A stretch of 64,000 nt of DNA, from positions 1 through 64,000 of the IMG/VR virus record IMGVR_UViG_3300014839_001411; one strand, given 5' to 3'. The position numbers and the translations under genes are program-made. The first letter of the stretch is position 1. The number at the start of each line of letters is the position of its first letter. Positions 16,508-23,702 of this stretch are shown in pieces. A model generated the notes under the pieces. That model was not told the DNA's origin. It was given only the letters and a program-made list of their open reading frames with translations, and ran no database searches. The DNA comes from a virus.

Positions 16508-17461
16508 CTATTTCAGCCATCCTTCAATTTCGAGCAACGCCTTCTTGGGTTCACCCAAGATCCAATCATCAATATCCTTGTATTCCTCGGGCGGACGCTT
16601 GAGTTCTGCTCGCAACGCTTTTGCGCGTCGGACCGCGTACTGATCCATCTTGTAACGGACGTCTGGGTCGGGATCGTTGTCTGCCACAAGAATTCTTTTA
16701 CTCGTCCAGATCATGAACGGCAGCAATTCTTCACACGACAAAGCTTCTCCACCGGTGGGCGCACAAGCCAGGAAGCCGTGCTGCTCTAGAAGCATCGCGG
16801 CGATCTCGCCTTTGACGATCAGGATCGGATCGGTTTTGTAGTAAATATCGTTCAAGTGAAACAAGCCGTTGATCGAGCCTTCCAATGCGCCGTATCGATC
16901 ACGGTGAGAGATGGAGTGAATGTTGCGCATCTTGATGCCCTGAAGCCTGCCGAAATGAAAGGTTGGCATGGTCATCCAGGTTCTACCAAACATCTCTGAC
17001 TGACCGACCATGTTGTTTTCCAGGGTCTTTTTGGTCAAGCCGCGCAGTTTGGCGTACTTTATCGCCTCGTCTCCAGGTGGAGTAAATACTTCCCACGCAT
17101 CATTTGGAAGCAGAGGAGATTTACGAACCTTCTCCGGCGGAGACATCTTGTAACCACTGGTAAGAAGGGTCAGGGCGCGTTTGACGTGCTCCCCGTTCTG
17201 ACTGTCGTAACCCGATATTTGAAGATAACCCACCAAATCGATCACGTCCCCGGATGCTCCGCAAGCGCCAAAACAATGAAAACGTTGATGTCCATCCTTG
17301 AGAGAAATGCTGAAGGACGGCGTATTGTTGTGATGAGGGTGATTGGGCATCGGACAAACGATCACCTTCTTGTTACTGGGGATGCCTAGTATTGCGAACA
17401 TATCGTAGAGCTGTCTGGCATCGTGAACACGGGAGTGCCGTATGCCTTTACGGGTTACCAT
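16508..17461 (-). CDS. DnaG-type primase with CHC2 zinc finger and Toprim domain
   Basis: 317 residues. The CHC2-type zinc finger is formed by C36PMPNH and FHC63FGAC67G. The Toprim part has ILIVKGEIAAMLLEQHG (the acidic GE) and ILVADNDPD. It lacks a helicase domain, so it resembles phage and plasmid primases that start RNA primers on ssDNA and work with a separate helicase. ATG at 17461 has AGGAGTGCT upstream; the longer frame is not used. Confidence 0.88.
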   Translation of the reverse strand: MVTRKGIRHSRVHDARQLYDMFAILGIPSNKKVIVCPMPNHPHHNNTPSFSISLKDGHQRFHCFGACGASGDVIDLVGYLQISGYDSQNGEHVKRALTLLTSGYKMSPPEKVRKSPLLPNDAWEVFTPPGDEAIKYAKLRGLTKKTLENNMVGQSEMFGRTWMTMPTFHFGRLQGIKMRNIHSISHRDRYGALEGSINGLFHLNDIYYKTDPILIVKGEIAAMLLEQHGFLACAPTGGEALSCEELLPFMIWTSKRILVADNDPDPDVRYKMDQYAVRRAKALRAELKRPPEEYKDIDDWILGEPKKALLEIEGWLK

Positions 17462-17706
17462 AGCACTCCTTGCGTCAGCTTGATCTCGCCTGCTGACGGC
17501 TGACGAATGTCCTCCGTGGCCGCAAAAACCCAGTCGATGTAGGCGTATTTCTGGGCATTGATGACGGTCCATTCTTGTCGAACCCAGTCGTACGCGCGAT
17601 CTTTGGATGCAATGGCAGTCTTGAAACGAGACACGCTATCTTGAAACCCCGGCTGCACGATCTTTACCTTCAAAGTATTTTCGTTGATTGCGTGAATAGA
17701 TAACAT
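17455..17706 (-). CDS. Hypothetical protein at the end of the ubiquitin-like operon
   Basis: 83 residues, MLSIHAINENTLKVKIVQPG, RBS GGAGGCAGCT. Alternating hydrophobic residues suggest a small alpha/beta domain. Not recognised. It follows the E1-like gene after a GNRA-type hairpin (17722-17745) and overlaps the primase start by seven bases, so it links the two functional blocks. Confidence 0.55.
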   Translation of the reverse strand: MLSIHAINENTLKVKIVQPGFQDSVSRFKTAIASKDRAYDWVRQEWTVINAQKYAYIDWVFAATEDIRQPSAGEIKLTQGVLW

Positions 17707-17721
17707 AGCTGCCTCCAATGA

Positions 17722-17745
17722 CCCAAGTGCCGTGAGGCACCTGGG
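17722..17745. repeat. Intergenic hairpin, mini-hairpin variant
   Basis: A 24-nt hairpin with a 10-bp stem (one A-C mismatch) and a GTGA loop on +. Its centre GTGCCGTGAGGCACCT resembles the GCCGNNAGGCATCT elements. There is no U-run, so RNA processing or stability is as likely as termination. Confidence 0.5.
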
Positions 17746-17750
17746 ACTAC

Positions 17751-18413
17751 TTACAGCGAAAATGTTTGCAGCCAGTTGTTGGGAATGTTGTGAACAAGCC
17801 GATGGGGGATTGCGTCTCCCTGAACGATCTTGCAAACCGCATTACCAATATGACCAGCGGCTATGGCAGCCGTAAAAAAAGTCGCTTTCTCTGTGCAGGG
17901 AACGTCCGGAATATCTTCCTCATGCGTGCTCATAAGCCTGGGGCCGTAGCTGTCTGCACATCCCACGTTATTCAGCACCAGGAAATGCTGGTACTCCAAA
18001 GCACCCATTCTTGCGTCCAAATAATAGGACCAGCGGCTCGTGGAATTGCATAGCGCCAGCCAGATTTGCTGACGAGCCAGGATGCTATCCACTGCGGAAA
18101 TCACGAGCGTGGCGCGCAGCGTTGCGTCCGGGCCAATGCGCTCCGGGCTGACCATCAAGCTAATATCGTCGGAGTATTCCTGAAGAGCGAAGCCGAGTGC
18201 TTCCACTTTCAGCTTTCCTACGTCGGAAACCTTGTGGAGCTGAGTGGCGATATTCTCTTCACCCACGATGTCGTCATCGAACAGAACCATGTTCTGTACA
18301 CCCATCTTCGCCAGGGTCAAAGCAGTGATCGCTCCAATACCGCCGGCGCCAATGATTGCTACACTAAAGCCGGTGGGAATGTTGTAAATATTTTGGTGTC
18401 TGGTGTGATCCAT
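17751..18413 (-). CDS. ThiF/E1-like adenylating enzyme
   Basis: 220 residues. A Rossmann nucleotide-binding start GAGGIGA (22-28), the FDDDIVGEENIATQ block (45-58) that matches the D and ENxxR/Q positions of E1/ThiF/MoeB enzymes, K69 region GKLKVEAL, and SAVDS (106-110). It should adenylate the C-terminal glycine of a ubiquitin-like protein. C173 (VPCTEK) is the best candidate for the thioester cysteine; the family is known to vary here. It is compact (adenylation domain only). It is translationally coupled to the JAB gene (stop/start overlap at 18413) and follows the E2-like and Ub-like genes, which strongly supports a conjugation role. Confidence 0.85.
   Translation of the reverse strand: MDHTRHQNIYNIPTGFSVAIIGAGGIGAITALTLAKMGVQNMVLFDDDIVGEENIATQLHKVSDVGKLKVEALGFALQEYSDDISLMVSPERIGPDATLRATLVISAVDSILARQQIWLALCNSTSRWSYYLDARMGALEYQHFLVLNNVGCADSYGPRLMSTHEEDIPDVPCTEKATFFTAAIAAGHIGNAVCKIVQGDAIPHRLVHNIPNNWLQTFSL
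18213..18230. repeat. Dispersed 18-bp palindrome
   Basis: CTTTCCTACGTCGGAAAC, inside the E1-like gene. Confidence 0.7.
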
Positions 18414-19057
18414 TACACGCCTCCAAACAGACTGTGACCGAAGAACTTGGGGCCACCAACGTTTTCTTCTTCATCATCGTCTTCAAGCCCGTCCCAGAGT
18501 TCGTCTTCTTCCAGCCAATCGCTTTCAGCATCAAACGCTTCTGATTGAAAGCGTTCCCGGCGCGGCTTCTCTTCCTTAATCTTCTCGATATTCAACGCGG
18601 CCTCGAGAGCGAAGCAGGGCTCCACGGGGATATGCACCGTTGCGCCGTTTGGTCCGTAGGTATCGTAACGACCCACCCAGCCATACGGAGTGCGTACCAT
18701 TGAAATCGACCACTTCACCATATCCGGCACACCGCCAAATGGCTTGTTCCGGCAGGTATCGTCGTCGATGCTGGACCAGTTGTCCGGACCAGGAATGCCC
18801 CTGCCGAGTGGATGGCGATGGAACCACAGCTTCATTTGCCTGGCGTCGGGCCGCTGCATAAGGCCCAGAATTTTCCTGGACGGAATTTCAGTCAACCCCT
18901 CGGAGCCTACGTCTAAAACCACCGCGTCGTACACGTGAAAGGCTTGATGCCCCGGGTCGAGTTCAACGAACCCAAAACCCGAAAACTCCTTGCCATGAGT
19001 TTGATTGACGTAATTCTCCAACTTGACCATAACCAGTGGATCTACAACGATTTTCAT
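18413..19057 (-). CDS. JAMM/JAB-domain metalloprotease (Mov34/MPN-like)
   Basis: 214 residues. The JAMM zinc motif is visible: E24 in KEFSGFGF, H80-R-H82-P, then S95-S-I-D98. The spacing between H82 and D98 is somewhat longer than in typical JAMM sites. Family members remove ubiquitin-like modifiers or trim their precursors. An acidic, disordered C-terminal third (ESDWLEEDELWDGLEDDDEE) follows. It sits between the E2-like gene (ATGA overlap at 19054-19057) and the E1-like gene, so the three are co-translated. A role as deconjugase or processing enzyme for the Gly-Gly protein is inferred. Confidence 0.82.
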   Translation of the reverse strand: MKIVVDPLVMVKLENYVNQTHGKEFSGFGFVELDPGHQAFHVYDAVVLDVGSEGLTEIPSRKILGLMQRPDARQMKLWFHRHPLGRGIPGPDNWSSIDDDTCRNKPFGGVPDMVKWSISMVRTPYGWVGRYDTYGPNGATVHIPVEPCFALEAALNIEKIKEEKPRRERFQSEAFDAESDWLEEDELWDGLEDDDEEENVGGPKFFGHSLFGGV

Positions 19058-19743
19058 GCTGGCTCCTTGATTTCATTTGTGTCAAAATCCAAGTTCTTGA
19101 TCCCCCCGTGCACCAACGGAGAGCTTGGGTTGTACCTGCTCAGGTACAAATACAGAAGTCGGAACAATTCCGGAATGTCCGGGATGTCCAACAACAAACG
19201 AACAGGATTTCCAAATCCGCCCCAGCAAGTACGGGGTTCTTTATCCAGCGGGTGAACCGTACTGTCCATTTCGTAGTCCACCTTATGGTGTGGGTGGCGT
19301 GCATGGGAATACGGCTGCTTGAGTGGAATGAATTGGAAATCATCCGGACAGCAATTCGCAATTGCATCCAGGGACAAATAGACCGCGTAAGACCCCAGGT
19401 AATATTTGCGATCACACCCATCTCCTTCGATCACAATGGGCTTGGTGACGCCCACCAGATACTTTTTCCCCTTACGGATCGTGGTGGTGAATTCCTGATA
19501 CGGTAGGACCCGCAGGCGCGTCATTTCGTACTCAAGTCCAGATCGATTGTCCGAATGACCCACCCGCAATACTGACAAAATGTGCGCATGAGCAGAGGCG
19601 CGCATTTTCAAATACTTTGCAGCGCCAGACGGGTATTCTGCTGCGTGCTGCTTTTCCTGGTGTATGAATGTCTCGTAGACCTGCCTTAGATACTCCAGGA
19701 ACTCTACGGACACGCTGGCGCGTGAAATAGTTTTGATTGCCAT
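19054..19743 (-). CDS. E2-like protein of a ubiquitin-like pathway (putative)
   Basis: 229 residues. The C-terminal half reads like an E2/UBC fold: strands YYLGSYAVYLSLDA and FQFIPLKQPY, a HARHPHH segment where E2s have HPN, the candidate catalytic cysteine C173 in RTCWGGFG, then a helix region and YNPSSPL (204-210), matching the PNPxxPL of E2 enzymes. Compare PRTRC-system protein B, which is E2-like. The N-terminal ~90 residues are helical and unassigned. The assignment rests on these motifs and on operon context; sequence similarity to eukaryotic E2 is low. RBS TGGAGGC. Confidence 0.62.
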   Translation of the reverse strand: MAIKTISRASVSVEFLEYLRQVYETFIHQEKQHAAEYPSGAAKYLKMRASAHAHILSVLRVGHSDNRSGLEYEMTRLRVLPYQEFTTTIRKGKKYLVGVTKPIVIEGDGCDRKYYLGSYAVYLSLDAIANCCPDDFQFIPLKQPYSHARHPHHKVDYEMDSTVHPLDKEPRTCWGGFGNPVRLLLDIPDIPELFRLLYLYLSRYNPSSPLVHGGIKNLDFDTNEIKEPA

Positions 19744-19763
19744 AAAGCCTCCAATGAGAACGA

Positions 19764-19790
19764 AAACCCAGGCGTTAGCTGCCTGGGTTT
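19764..19790 (-). terminator. Attenuator-like hairpin between modifier and E2-like genes
   Basis: A perfect 10-bp stem AAACCCAGGC / GCCTGGGTTT with a 7-base loop, followed on the minus strand by TTTTCG. It should end part of the transcripts after the Ub-like gene, leaving more modifier than enzyme. Confidence 0.65.
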
Positions 19791-19804
19791 CTGACGTCAG
19801 AAAC
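19787..19804. repeat. Dispersed 18-bp palindrome, fully symmetric copy
   Basis: GTTTCTGACGTCAGAAAC, in the spacer between the Ub-like and E2-like genes, overlapping the attenuator hairpin. Confidence 0.75.
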
Positions 19805-19809
19805 TACGA

Positions 19810-20145
19810 CTATCCGCCCTTGACGTTGCCGATCAACGTCACGGTCTGCCCGCCTGAAACGAGAGCGGTCATGTCAATCGCTGCGCCATCGACGTAGCAA
19901 TCAACCTTGCCGCTGTAGGTCAGGTTGGCGCGCACAATAAGTTCATTGAGCGGAGTGGGCTCGAGCACAGGAACGTACTTGGGTGAGCCGCTGGGAACCA
20001 TGATCTTGACCAAGGTGGCCGGATCAATGTTGTTGTCCGAGAGGAAGTTCAAGTCCTCTTCGGGGGTGGCTTCCGGCATGGGGATGTTGGAAGGGGTCTC
20101 GGTATCATCGCTGCCGCCGAGGGTGGGATCAAACTGATCAGTCAT
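19810..20145 (-). CDS. Ubiquitin-like protein ending in Gly-Gly
   Basis: 111 residues. Residues 1-40 are acidic and disordered. Residues 41-111 can be laid over ubiquitin: TLVKIMVPSG (strand 1), KYVPVLEPTP (strand 2), PLNELIVRANL (helix), KVDCYVDGAAID (strand 3, like RLIFAGKQLED), and QTVTLIGNVKGG at the very C terminus (like STLHLVLRLRGG). The stop follows the diglycine directly, so no C-terminal trimming would be needed before activation. RBS GGAGGTACACA. It has its own consensus promoter (20170-20198). Operon context (E2-like, JAB, E1-like) makes a conjugated modifier the best reading. PRTRC protein C is a possible relative. Confidence 0.72.
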   Translation of the reverse strand: MTDQFDPTLGGSDDTETPSNIPMPEATPEEDLNFLSDNNIDPATLVKIMVPSGSPKYVPVLEPTPLNELIVRANLTYSGKVDCYVDGAAIDMTALVSGGQTVTLIGNVKGG

Positions 20146-20169
20146 TGTGTACCTCCATGGAATGTCCGC

Positions 20170-20198
20170 AGTATAAGCGGGACTGGAACAATTGTCAA
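20170..20198 (-). promoter_or_regulatory. Promoter of the ubiquitin-like operon
   Basis: TTGACA (20193-20198), 17-bp spacer, TATACT (20170-20175). The spacer contains ATTGTTCC, i.e. GGAACAAT on the other strand, the same element seen in other phage promoters. Confidence 0.8.
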
Positions 20199-20206
20199 GC
20201 AAATGG

Positions 20207-20235
20207 TAGACGATTGTTCCTTTTTGAATTACAAT
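20207..20235 (+). promoter_or_regulatory. Possible promoter of the HTH/TerS-like gene
   Basis: TAGACG, 17-bp spacer, TACAAT (20230-20235). The spacer begins ATTGTTCC. The -35 is weak. It diverges from the ubiquitin-like operon promoter, so the two share GGAACA/TGTTCC elements. Confidence 0.45.
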
Positions 20236-20242
20236 AGAAACA

Positions 20243-20258
20243 GTGCCGAAAGGCATCT
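20243..20258 (+). repeat. Mini-hairpin element in a 5' leader
   Basis: GTGCCGAAAGGCATCT, with a GAAA (GNRA) loop. Here it lies in the leader of a plus-strand gene, 11 bases before the ATG and overlapping the RBS region. Confidence 0.6.
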
Positions 20259-20269
20259 GGAAGGAATTT

Positions 20270-20848
20270 ATGGATACCCCCGCTGTACGACACATCAATC
20301 TTACGATTGCAGAAAGAGCCGACTTGGCCCAGCAGCAAAAGATCGAAGCCGCTGTCGCTATGTTCCTTGATCTTCAGCACGATCATACCTGGAAGGAAAT
20401 AGCCCAGTCGTTGGATATGAGCCTGGCTTCGCTCAAACGTCTGAGCCAGACCACTGAATTCAACGCAACCTATCAGAACGCCTTATCAGTAGTTGGACAC
20501 GACCCGCGCCTCGCCGCCATCACATCAAGCCTTGGGGACCTGCTGCCCATGGCGTACCGGCGATTGAAAACCATTTTAGGTAATCCCCAGGGAGATGACC
20601 GCGTTGCCATGCGCGCTATTGAGAAACTGTTCGAGTGGACGAAGCTGACTGAGAGCGACGCATCCGATGATCCTGCGGCTCTGACAGCTTTCTTCAAGAA
20701 CAACGGAGTTCAGGTGGAAGGTAATCTCCAACTTGTCAACATCAATGTTCCGAGCGAGTACCTGGAAGCCTTTGGAAAGTTCCTCTCTCCAGGCAAAGTA
20801 CCAGAAGTGATCGATCTGGTGGCCGAGCCCGCTGAACCTGCTGAATAA
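20270..20848 (+). CDS. HTH protein, possible small terminase subunit
   Basis: 192 residues. TWKEIAQSLDMSLASLKRLSQTTEF is a clear helix-turn-helix segment (about residues 41-65), followed by helices NATYQNALSVVG and AMRAIEKLFEWTKL, an arrangement like phage small terminase (TerS) proteins. The C terminus is low-complexity (EVIDLVAEPAEPAE). It lies 13 kb from the large terminase, so a transcriptional regulator is the alternative. It has an isolated transcription unit with its own promoter and a strong terminator. Confidence 0.55.
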   Translation: MDTPAVRHINLTIAERADLAQQQKIEAAVAMFLDLQHDHTWKEIAQSLDMSLASLKRLSQTTEFNATYQNALSVVGHDPRLAAITSSLGDLLPMAYRRLKTILGNPQGDDRVAMRAIEKLFEWTKLTESDASDDPAALTAFFKNNGVQVEGNLQLVNINVPSEYLEAFGKFLSPGKVPEVIDLVAEPAEPAE

Positions 20849-20851
20849 ACA

Positions 20852-20890
20852 AAAATCACCATACTTACGAATAAGTATGGTGATTTTGTT
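20852..20890. terminator. Strong bidirectional terminator
   Basis: A 16-bp stem (AAAATCACCATACTTA / TAAGTATGGTGATTTT) with a CGAA loop and U-tracts on both strands. It separates the converging 20270 and 20889 genes. Confidence 0.92.
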
Positions 20891-21296
20891 ATGCCAATTC
20901 GCCGCGCTGAAAGGCTTCCATCAACCCCAGAGCTTCGTTCCACAGTTGTCGGTAGCTCGGCGGATACGCCGGATCTTTCGCATCCGCGATCTCCTGGCGA
21001 AGCTCCTCGGTTGTTGCGGACACAATGGGGTGCCCTTCCCAATATACAATCAGAGTGTCGGCATTAGCTATTTCCCCAATGAATGCTTCGCCACAAAGAT
21101 AGTAATACATGCCTTTGTCTTCGTCTTGGTGCTTGAACGTTTGAGACCTGGGTATAAACAACATTCGGGAGATGATCGCAACCGCAACCACCGAACATAA
21201 AATGCCTTCCCATGTTAGATCACTGAAAATGAGCCCTATTCCCAGGGCTATCAAGATCAGAGCCGCAACTACGATTGTTTTTGTTTTGGTTTTCAT
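20889..21296 (-). CDS. Hypothetical membrane protein
   Basis: 135 residues with two N-terminal hydrophobic helices (IVVAALILIALGIGLIF, GILCSVVAVAIISRMLF) and a soluble C-terminal half rich in Glu and Ala. Not recognised. ATG at 21296 lies just after the upstream stop (21299). Confidence 0.6.
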   Translation of the reverse strand: MKTKTKTIVVAALILIALGIGLIFSDLTWEGILCSVVAVAIISRMLFIPRSQTFKHQDEDKGMYYYLCGEAFIGEIANADTLIVYWEGHPIVSATTEELRQEIADAKDPAYPPSYRQLWNEALGLMEAFQRGELA

Positions 21297-21298
21297 GG

Positions 21299-21682
21299 TC
21301 AATCCCACCAGAAACGGAACGAGAATTCCAGTTTGTCATTGACGATCACATCGTATTCATCGGCGCGATAAGACGCTGCAATTCTTTTTAGTGCGACTTC
21401 CATTTTTGCGTAATCCGGTACGCCGGCGTTCAGATAGTTATTCTTATAAACATGCAGGTAAAGCACCGTGCTGTTTTCTCGCCCCACCTCATAGTAATGA
21501 TGATACGCTTTATTGGGCACAGCAGGAACGGCATCGTCGATTTCCTGGATCATACCTGGAGATGCGACAGAGTAAGACTTTCGAGAATACTCCATCGCCT
21601 CTGCTGGTCTCAGGGTTACACGCCAAGTCGTAAAGCAGTCCAAGGAAAGCAGACAATCGATAACAGAAACCGCCGTGCTCAT
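21299..21682 (-). CDS. Hypothetical protein
   Basis: 127 residues, not recognised; alpha/beta by eye, with an aromatic end (FSFRFWWD). Four-base overlap with the upstream gene. Confidence 0.6.
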   Translation of the reverse strand: MSTAVSVIDCLLSLDCFTTWRVTLRPAEAMEYSRKSYSVASPGMIQEIDDAVPAVPNKAYHHYYEVGRENSTVLYLHVYKNNYLNAGVPDYAKMEVALKRIAASYRADEYDVIVNDKLEFSFRFWWD

Positions 21683-22032
21683 GCTTCTCCTTCATACTCC
21701 GGAACGTCATCTGGAACCGCAATCGGATCTTCCTCGGTCAGCGGCAAGCCCAGTTTCATGGCGACGTCGTTCCAGTTTTGGCCGCATCCAATGAACGTGG
21801 TACCGGGATATTCAAGAGTGGCAATTCTTTGGTAGCCGCATAAACCGTGGAAGCGAGCGGCCTGCATCAGGGCGACCTTGTGCGGCTTTTCCTTTGGGGC
21901 TTCGATGGTAATCGCGATGGAAGCCTCGCCTGTTGCCCGTTCAAGGTTCGTACCGTTGTTAAGCACGGGTTCTGGGGCAATCATCAAGAAGTGCTCGTCA
22001 ATCATTACTTTGTTGTAACGAATTCTTTGCAT
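21679..22032 (-). CDS. Hypothetical protein
   Basis: 117 residues starting MQRIRYNKVMIDEHF, RBS AGGAGACAAC. Not recognised. A palindrome copy (22043-22060) lies directly upstream of the RBS. Confidence 0.6.
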   Translation of the reverse strand: MQRIRYNKVMIDEHFLMIAPEPVLNNGTNLERATGEASIAITIEAPKEKPHKVALMQAARFHGLCGYQRIATLEYPGTTFIGCGQNWNDVAMKLGLPLTEEDPIAVPDDVPEYEGEA

Positions 22033-22042
22033 GTTGTCTCCT

Positions 22043-22060
22043 GTTTCCGATGACGGAAAC
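22043..22060. repeat. Dispersed 18-bp palindrome
   Basis: GTTTCCGATGACGGAAAC, upstream of the 21679 gene RBS. Confidence 0.75.
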
Positions 22061-22078
22061 CATCTGATTATGAAATAG

Positions 22079-22149
22079 CAGGCCAACAAGGAATTGAACC
22101 CTGATCGCCGAGTTTGGAGCTCGGCATTCTTCCGTTGAAATACTGGCCT
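22079..22149 (-). tRNA. tRNA-Trp (anticodon CCA)
   Basis: Acceptor AGGCCAG pairs with TTGGCCT (one G-U), anticodon stem CCGAG with loop CTCCAAA and CTCGG, T arm GGTTCAATTCC, discriminator G. The D arm is short and unusual. CCA is not encoded. The region downstream is protein-coding on the same strand. Confidence 0.72.
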
Positions 22150-22569
22150 ATAGCAGGAGCCTGCAAGTCTCACCACTGTGCCAGGTGACGGACGAGGAAG
22201 TAATCAGCGGGCTGCGTTATCACCTCAACAGGTATCCCTGTGTCTTTTGGTATCAGTCTCGAACTGAGATGGACCGCTGCTAACTCTCAACAGATTAGAG
22301 GCCGTAAGTCACTCTTTGATCCGTTGTTCAGAACAGTGGGCAACTATTCATGCACTCCCGGTTTCAAATCCGGGTAGCAGTGGCCTTCACTATTTGCGAC
22401 TTCGCCGCTGTTCCTTGATAACGAATTGGGAATGCTCCCAAAGCGTCTTCTGTCGGCTGCATGCAGTTTCTCGCCACTTGAGGGCCTACGTATGCCCACC
22501 AGGTAGGTGACACCTGGGTAACGTGTGGGGCAGAGACACGCGTGTCTCTTTCGATCCCACTCGCCGTTT
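22150..22569 (-). other. Structured non-coding region with tRNA-like pieces
   Basis: 420 bases with no credible gene. It holds a Cys-like anticodon segment (GAGACTTGCAGGCTC near 22155-22170), T-arm-like segments (TCAGTTCGAGACTGA near 22255; CCGGTTTCAAATCCGG near 22360 on +), and a perfect 18-nt palindrome AGAGACACGCGTGTCTCT around 22532-22549 enclosed by GTGGG/CCCAC. No other complete canonical tRNA could be folded by eye; several anticodon-like loops are 8-9 nt instead of 7. Confidence 0.45.
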
Positions 22570-23478
22570 CTACCTTATGACTGACTGTGCTTGCGGTACT
22601 CCGTTGATCGTTGTCGTGTAATTCACGGTCACGCTCGTGATCTGAACTCCAACCACGGGAATTGCCGGAGGAACCACGGGAGGAACCACGGGAGGAACCA
22701 CAGGAGGAGCCACTGGAACTTTATTGGCTCGCGCCTGAAGGACTATGAGATATTCGTCGCTCATGCTGTTGATGTCGTTCAGGAAGTATCCCTGACTTCT
22801 TCCGTCCTGTGCGTATTGCCAGATGTCAGAGCTTGTCGTCCCAGGGAAGTTGTATTTGGGAACGATGACTGGATAATTATCAACATACATGCTCTTGAGA
22901 TACCCAGCAGCCCAGTGACGATAGTCATTTAGCCATGCCGGCGGATTGCCTTGGGCGCTGTTGAGAACCGTCAGAATTTCAGCCGACGAGTAGATCATGG
23001 GCTTCATGCCGGTCACGCCTTCCACGATGTTCAACCAAACCTTGACTTGATAAGCCACGGTATCGCCAGTGGGGTAGGTGTTGTCGAATACCGACTGGGA
23101 CATTCCAAAAGGCTTTTTTGGAACGATGTACTCGAAGTCCAGGATTGGTTCCATCTCAGGCAGCCACGTGCCTTTGATGATCGCCCCGGTTCCGTCGTAA
23201 ACCACGTTTACCAACTCGCCAACGCTCACCATTTGCTGGAGATAGTTCTGAGCCTGGGGAGTGATGTCGTTCAAATGAAAGAAATGATATGCGCCGCGGA
23301 AAATGCCCGCAGCTTTGATTTTCGCCAGGAGAGAGACTGAGCTGTCCGTCCATTTTCCTTCACTGGCTTTCGTCACCATAAAGAATGGCGGGGGATTGGC
23401 TTTGGTCAGGTCGATTGGAAGTTCCTGACTGTATAAATCGAACCCAAGATTTTTCTTCAACTGATAAGCTGGTGCCAT
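22570..23478 (-). CDS. GH25 lysozyme-like endolysin
   Basis: 302 residues. GFDLYSQELPI at the N terminus, MVTKASEGKWTDSSV, GAYHFFHL and EPILDFEY follow the order of GH25 (Cpl-1/Chalaropsis-type) muramidases, which cut the beta-1,4 bond between MurNAc and GlcNAc. After residue ~265 comes a proline repeat linker (VVPPVVPPVVPPAIP) and a short C-terminal beta segment, perhaps a wall-binding or partner-binding tail. No signal peptide is present, so export should need a holin (the LL-H type gene at 31554). It is flanked on both sides by structured non-coding DNA. RBS TAGGAG. Confidence 0.85.
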   Translation of the reverse strand: MAPAYQLKKNLGFDLYSQELPIDLTKANPPPFFMVTKASEGKWTDSSVSLLAKIKAAGIFRGAYHFFHLNDITPQAQNYLQQMVSVGELVNVVYDGTGAIIKGTWLPEMEPILDFEYIVPKKPFGMSQSVFDNTYPTGDTVAYQVKVWLNIVEGVTGMKPMIYSSAEILTVLNSAQGNPPAWLNDYRHWAAGYLKSMYVDNYPVIVPKYNFPGTTSSDIWQYAQDGRSQGYFLNDINSMSDEYLIVLQARANKVPVAPPVVPPVVPPVVPPAIPVVGVQITSVTVNYTTTINGVPQAQSVIR

Positions 23479-23702
23479 ATTTCTCCTATAAGGTGAGTAA
23501 CTGGGTACGCACTATTGCAGCGAGTACCCAGTTACCGGCTGGAGCCGTTCTTCGCGGCCCGTTACTCCACCGCCTACCGTGGATCTCCTTCAGCTCGGCA
23601 CTTCCCGACTACGGGTTTTACGTCTGAAGGATGTGCGGCTCGCCCAGCACCCGGACCAAGTCTCGTAAGACTGCGTCACTTGGCGGCGATCATTCCGCAT
23701 TG
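23479..23702 (-). other. Structured non-coding region upstream of the endolysin
   Basis: 224 bases of non-coding sequence. Hairpins: AACTGGGTAC/GTACCCAGTT (23500-23533), CCAAG...CTTGG enclosing TCTCGTAAGA (23656-23682), and others. It may be a leader RNA for the endolysin mRNA or part of the wider RNA island. Confidence 0.45.

Noticed and set aside
16338-16520. 60-codon minus-strand frame over the recombinase end
   Set aside because: Covers the terminator hairpin and lacks an RBS.
22260-22390. A plus-strand tRNA suggested by GCTGCTA...TAGCAGT and CCGGTTTCAAATCCGG
   Set aside because: The D loop lacks GG, ~60 nt lie between D and T arms, and no standard anticodon arm can be placed. Kept only as part of the structured-region note.
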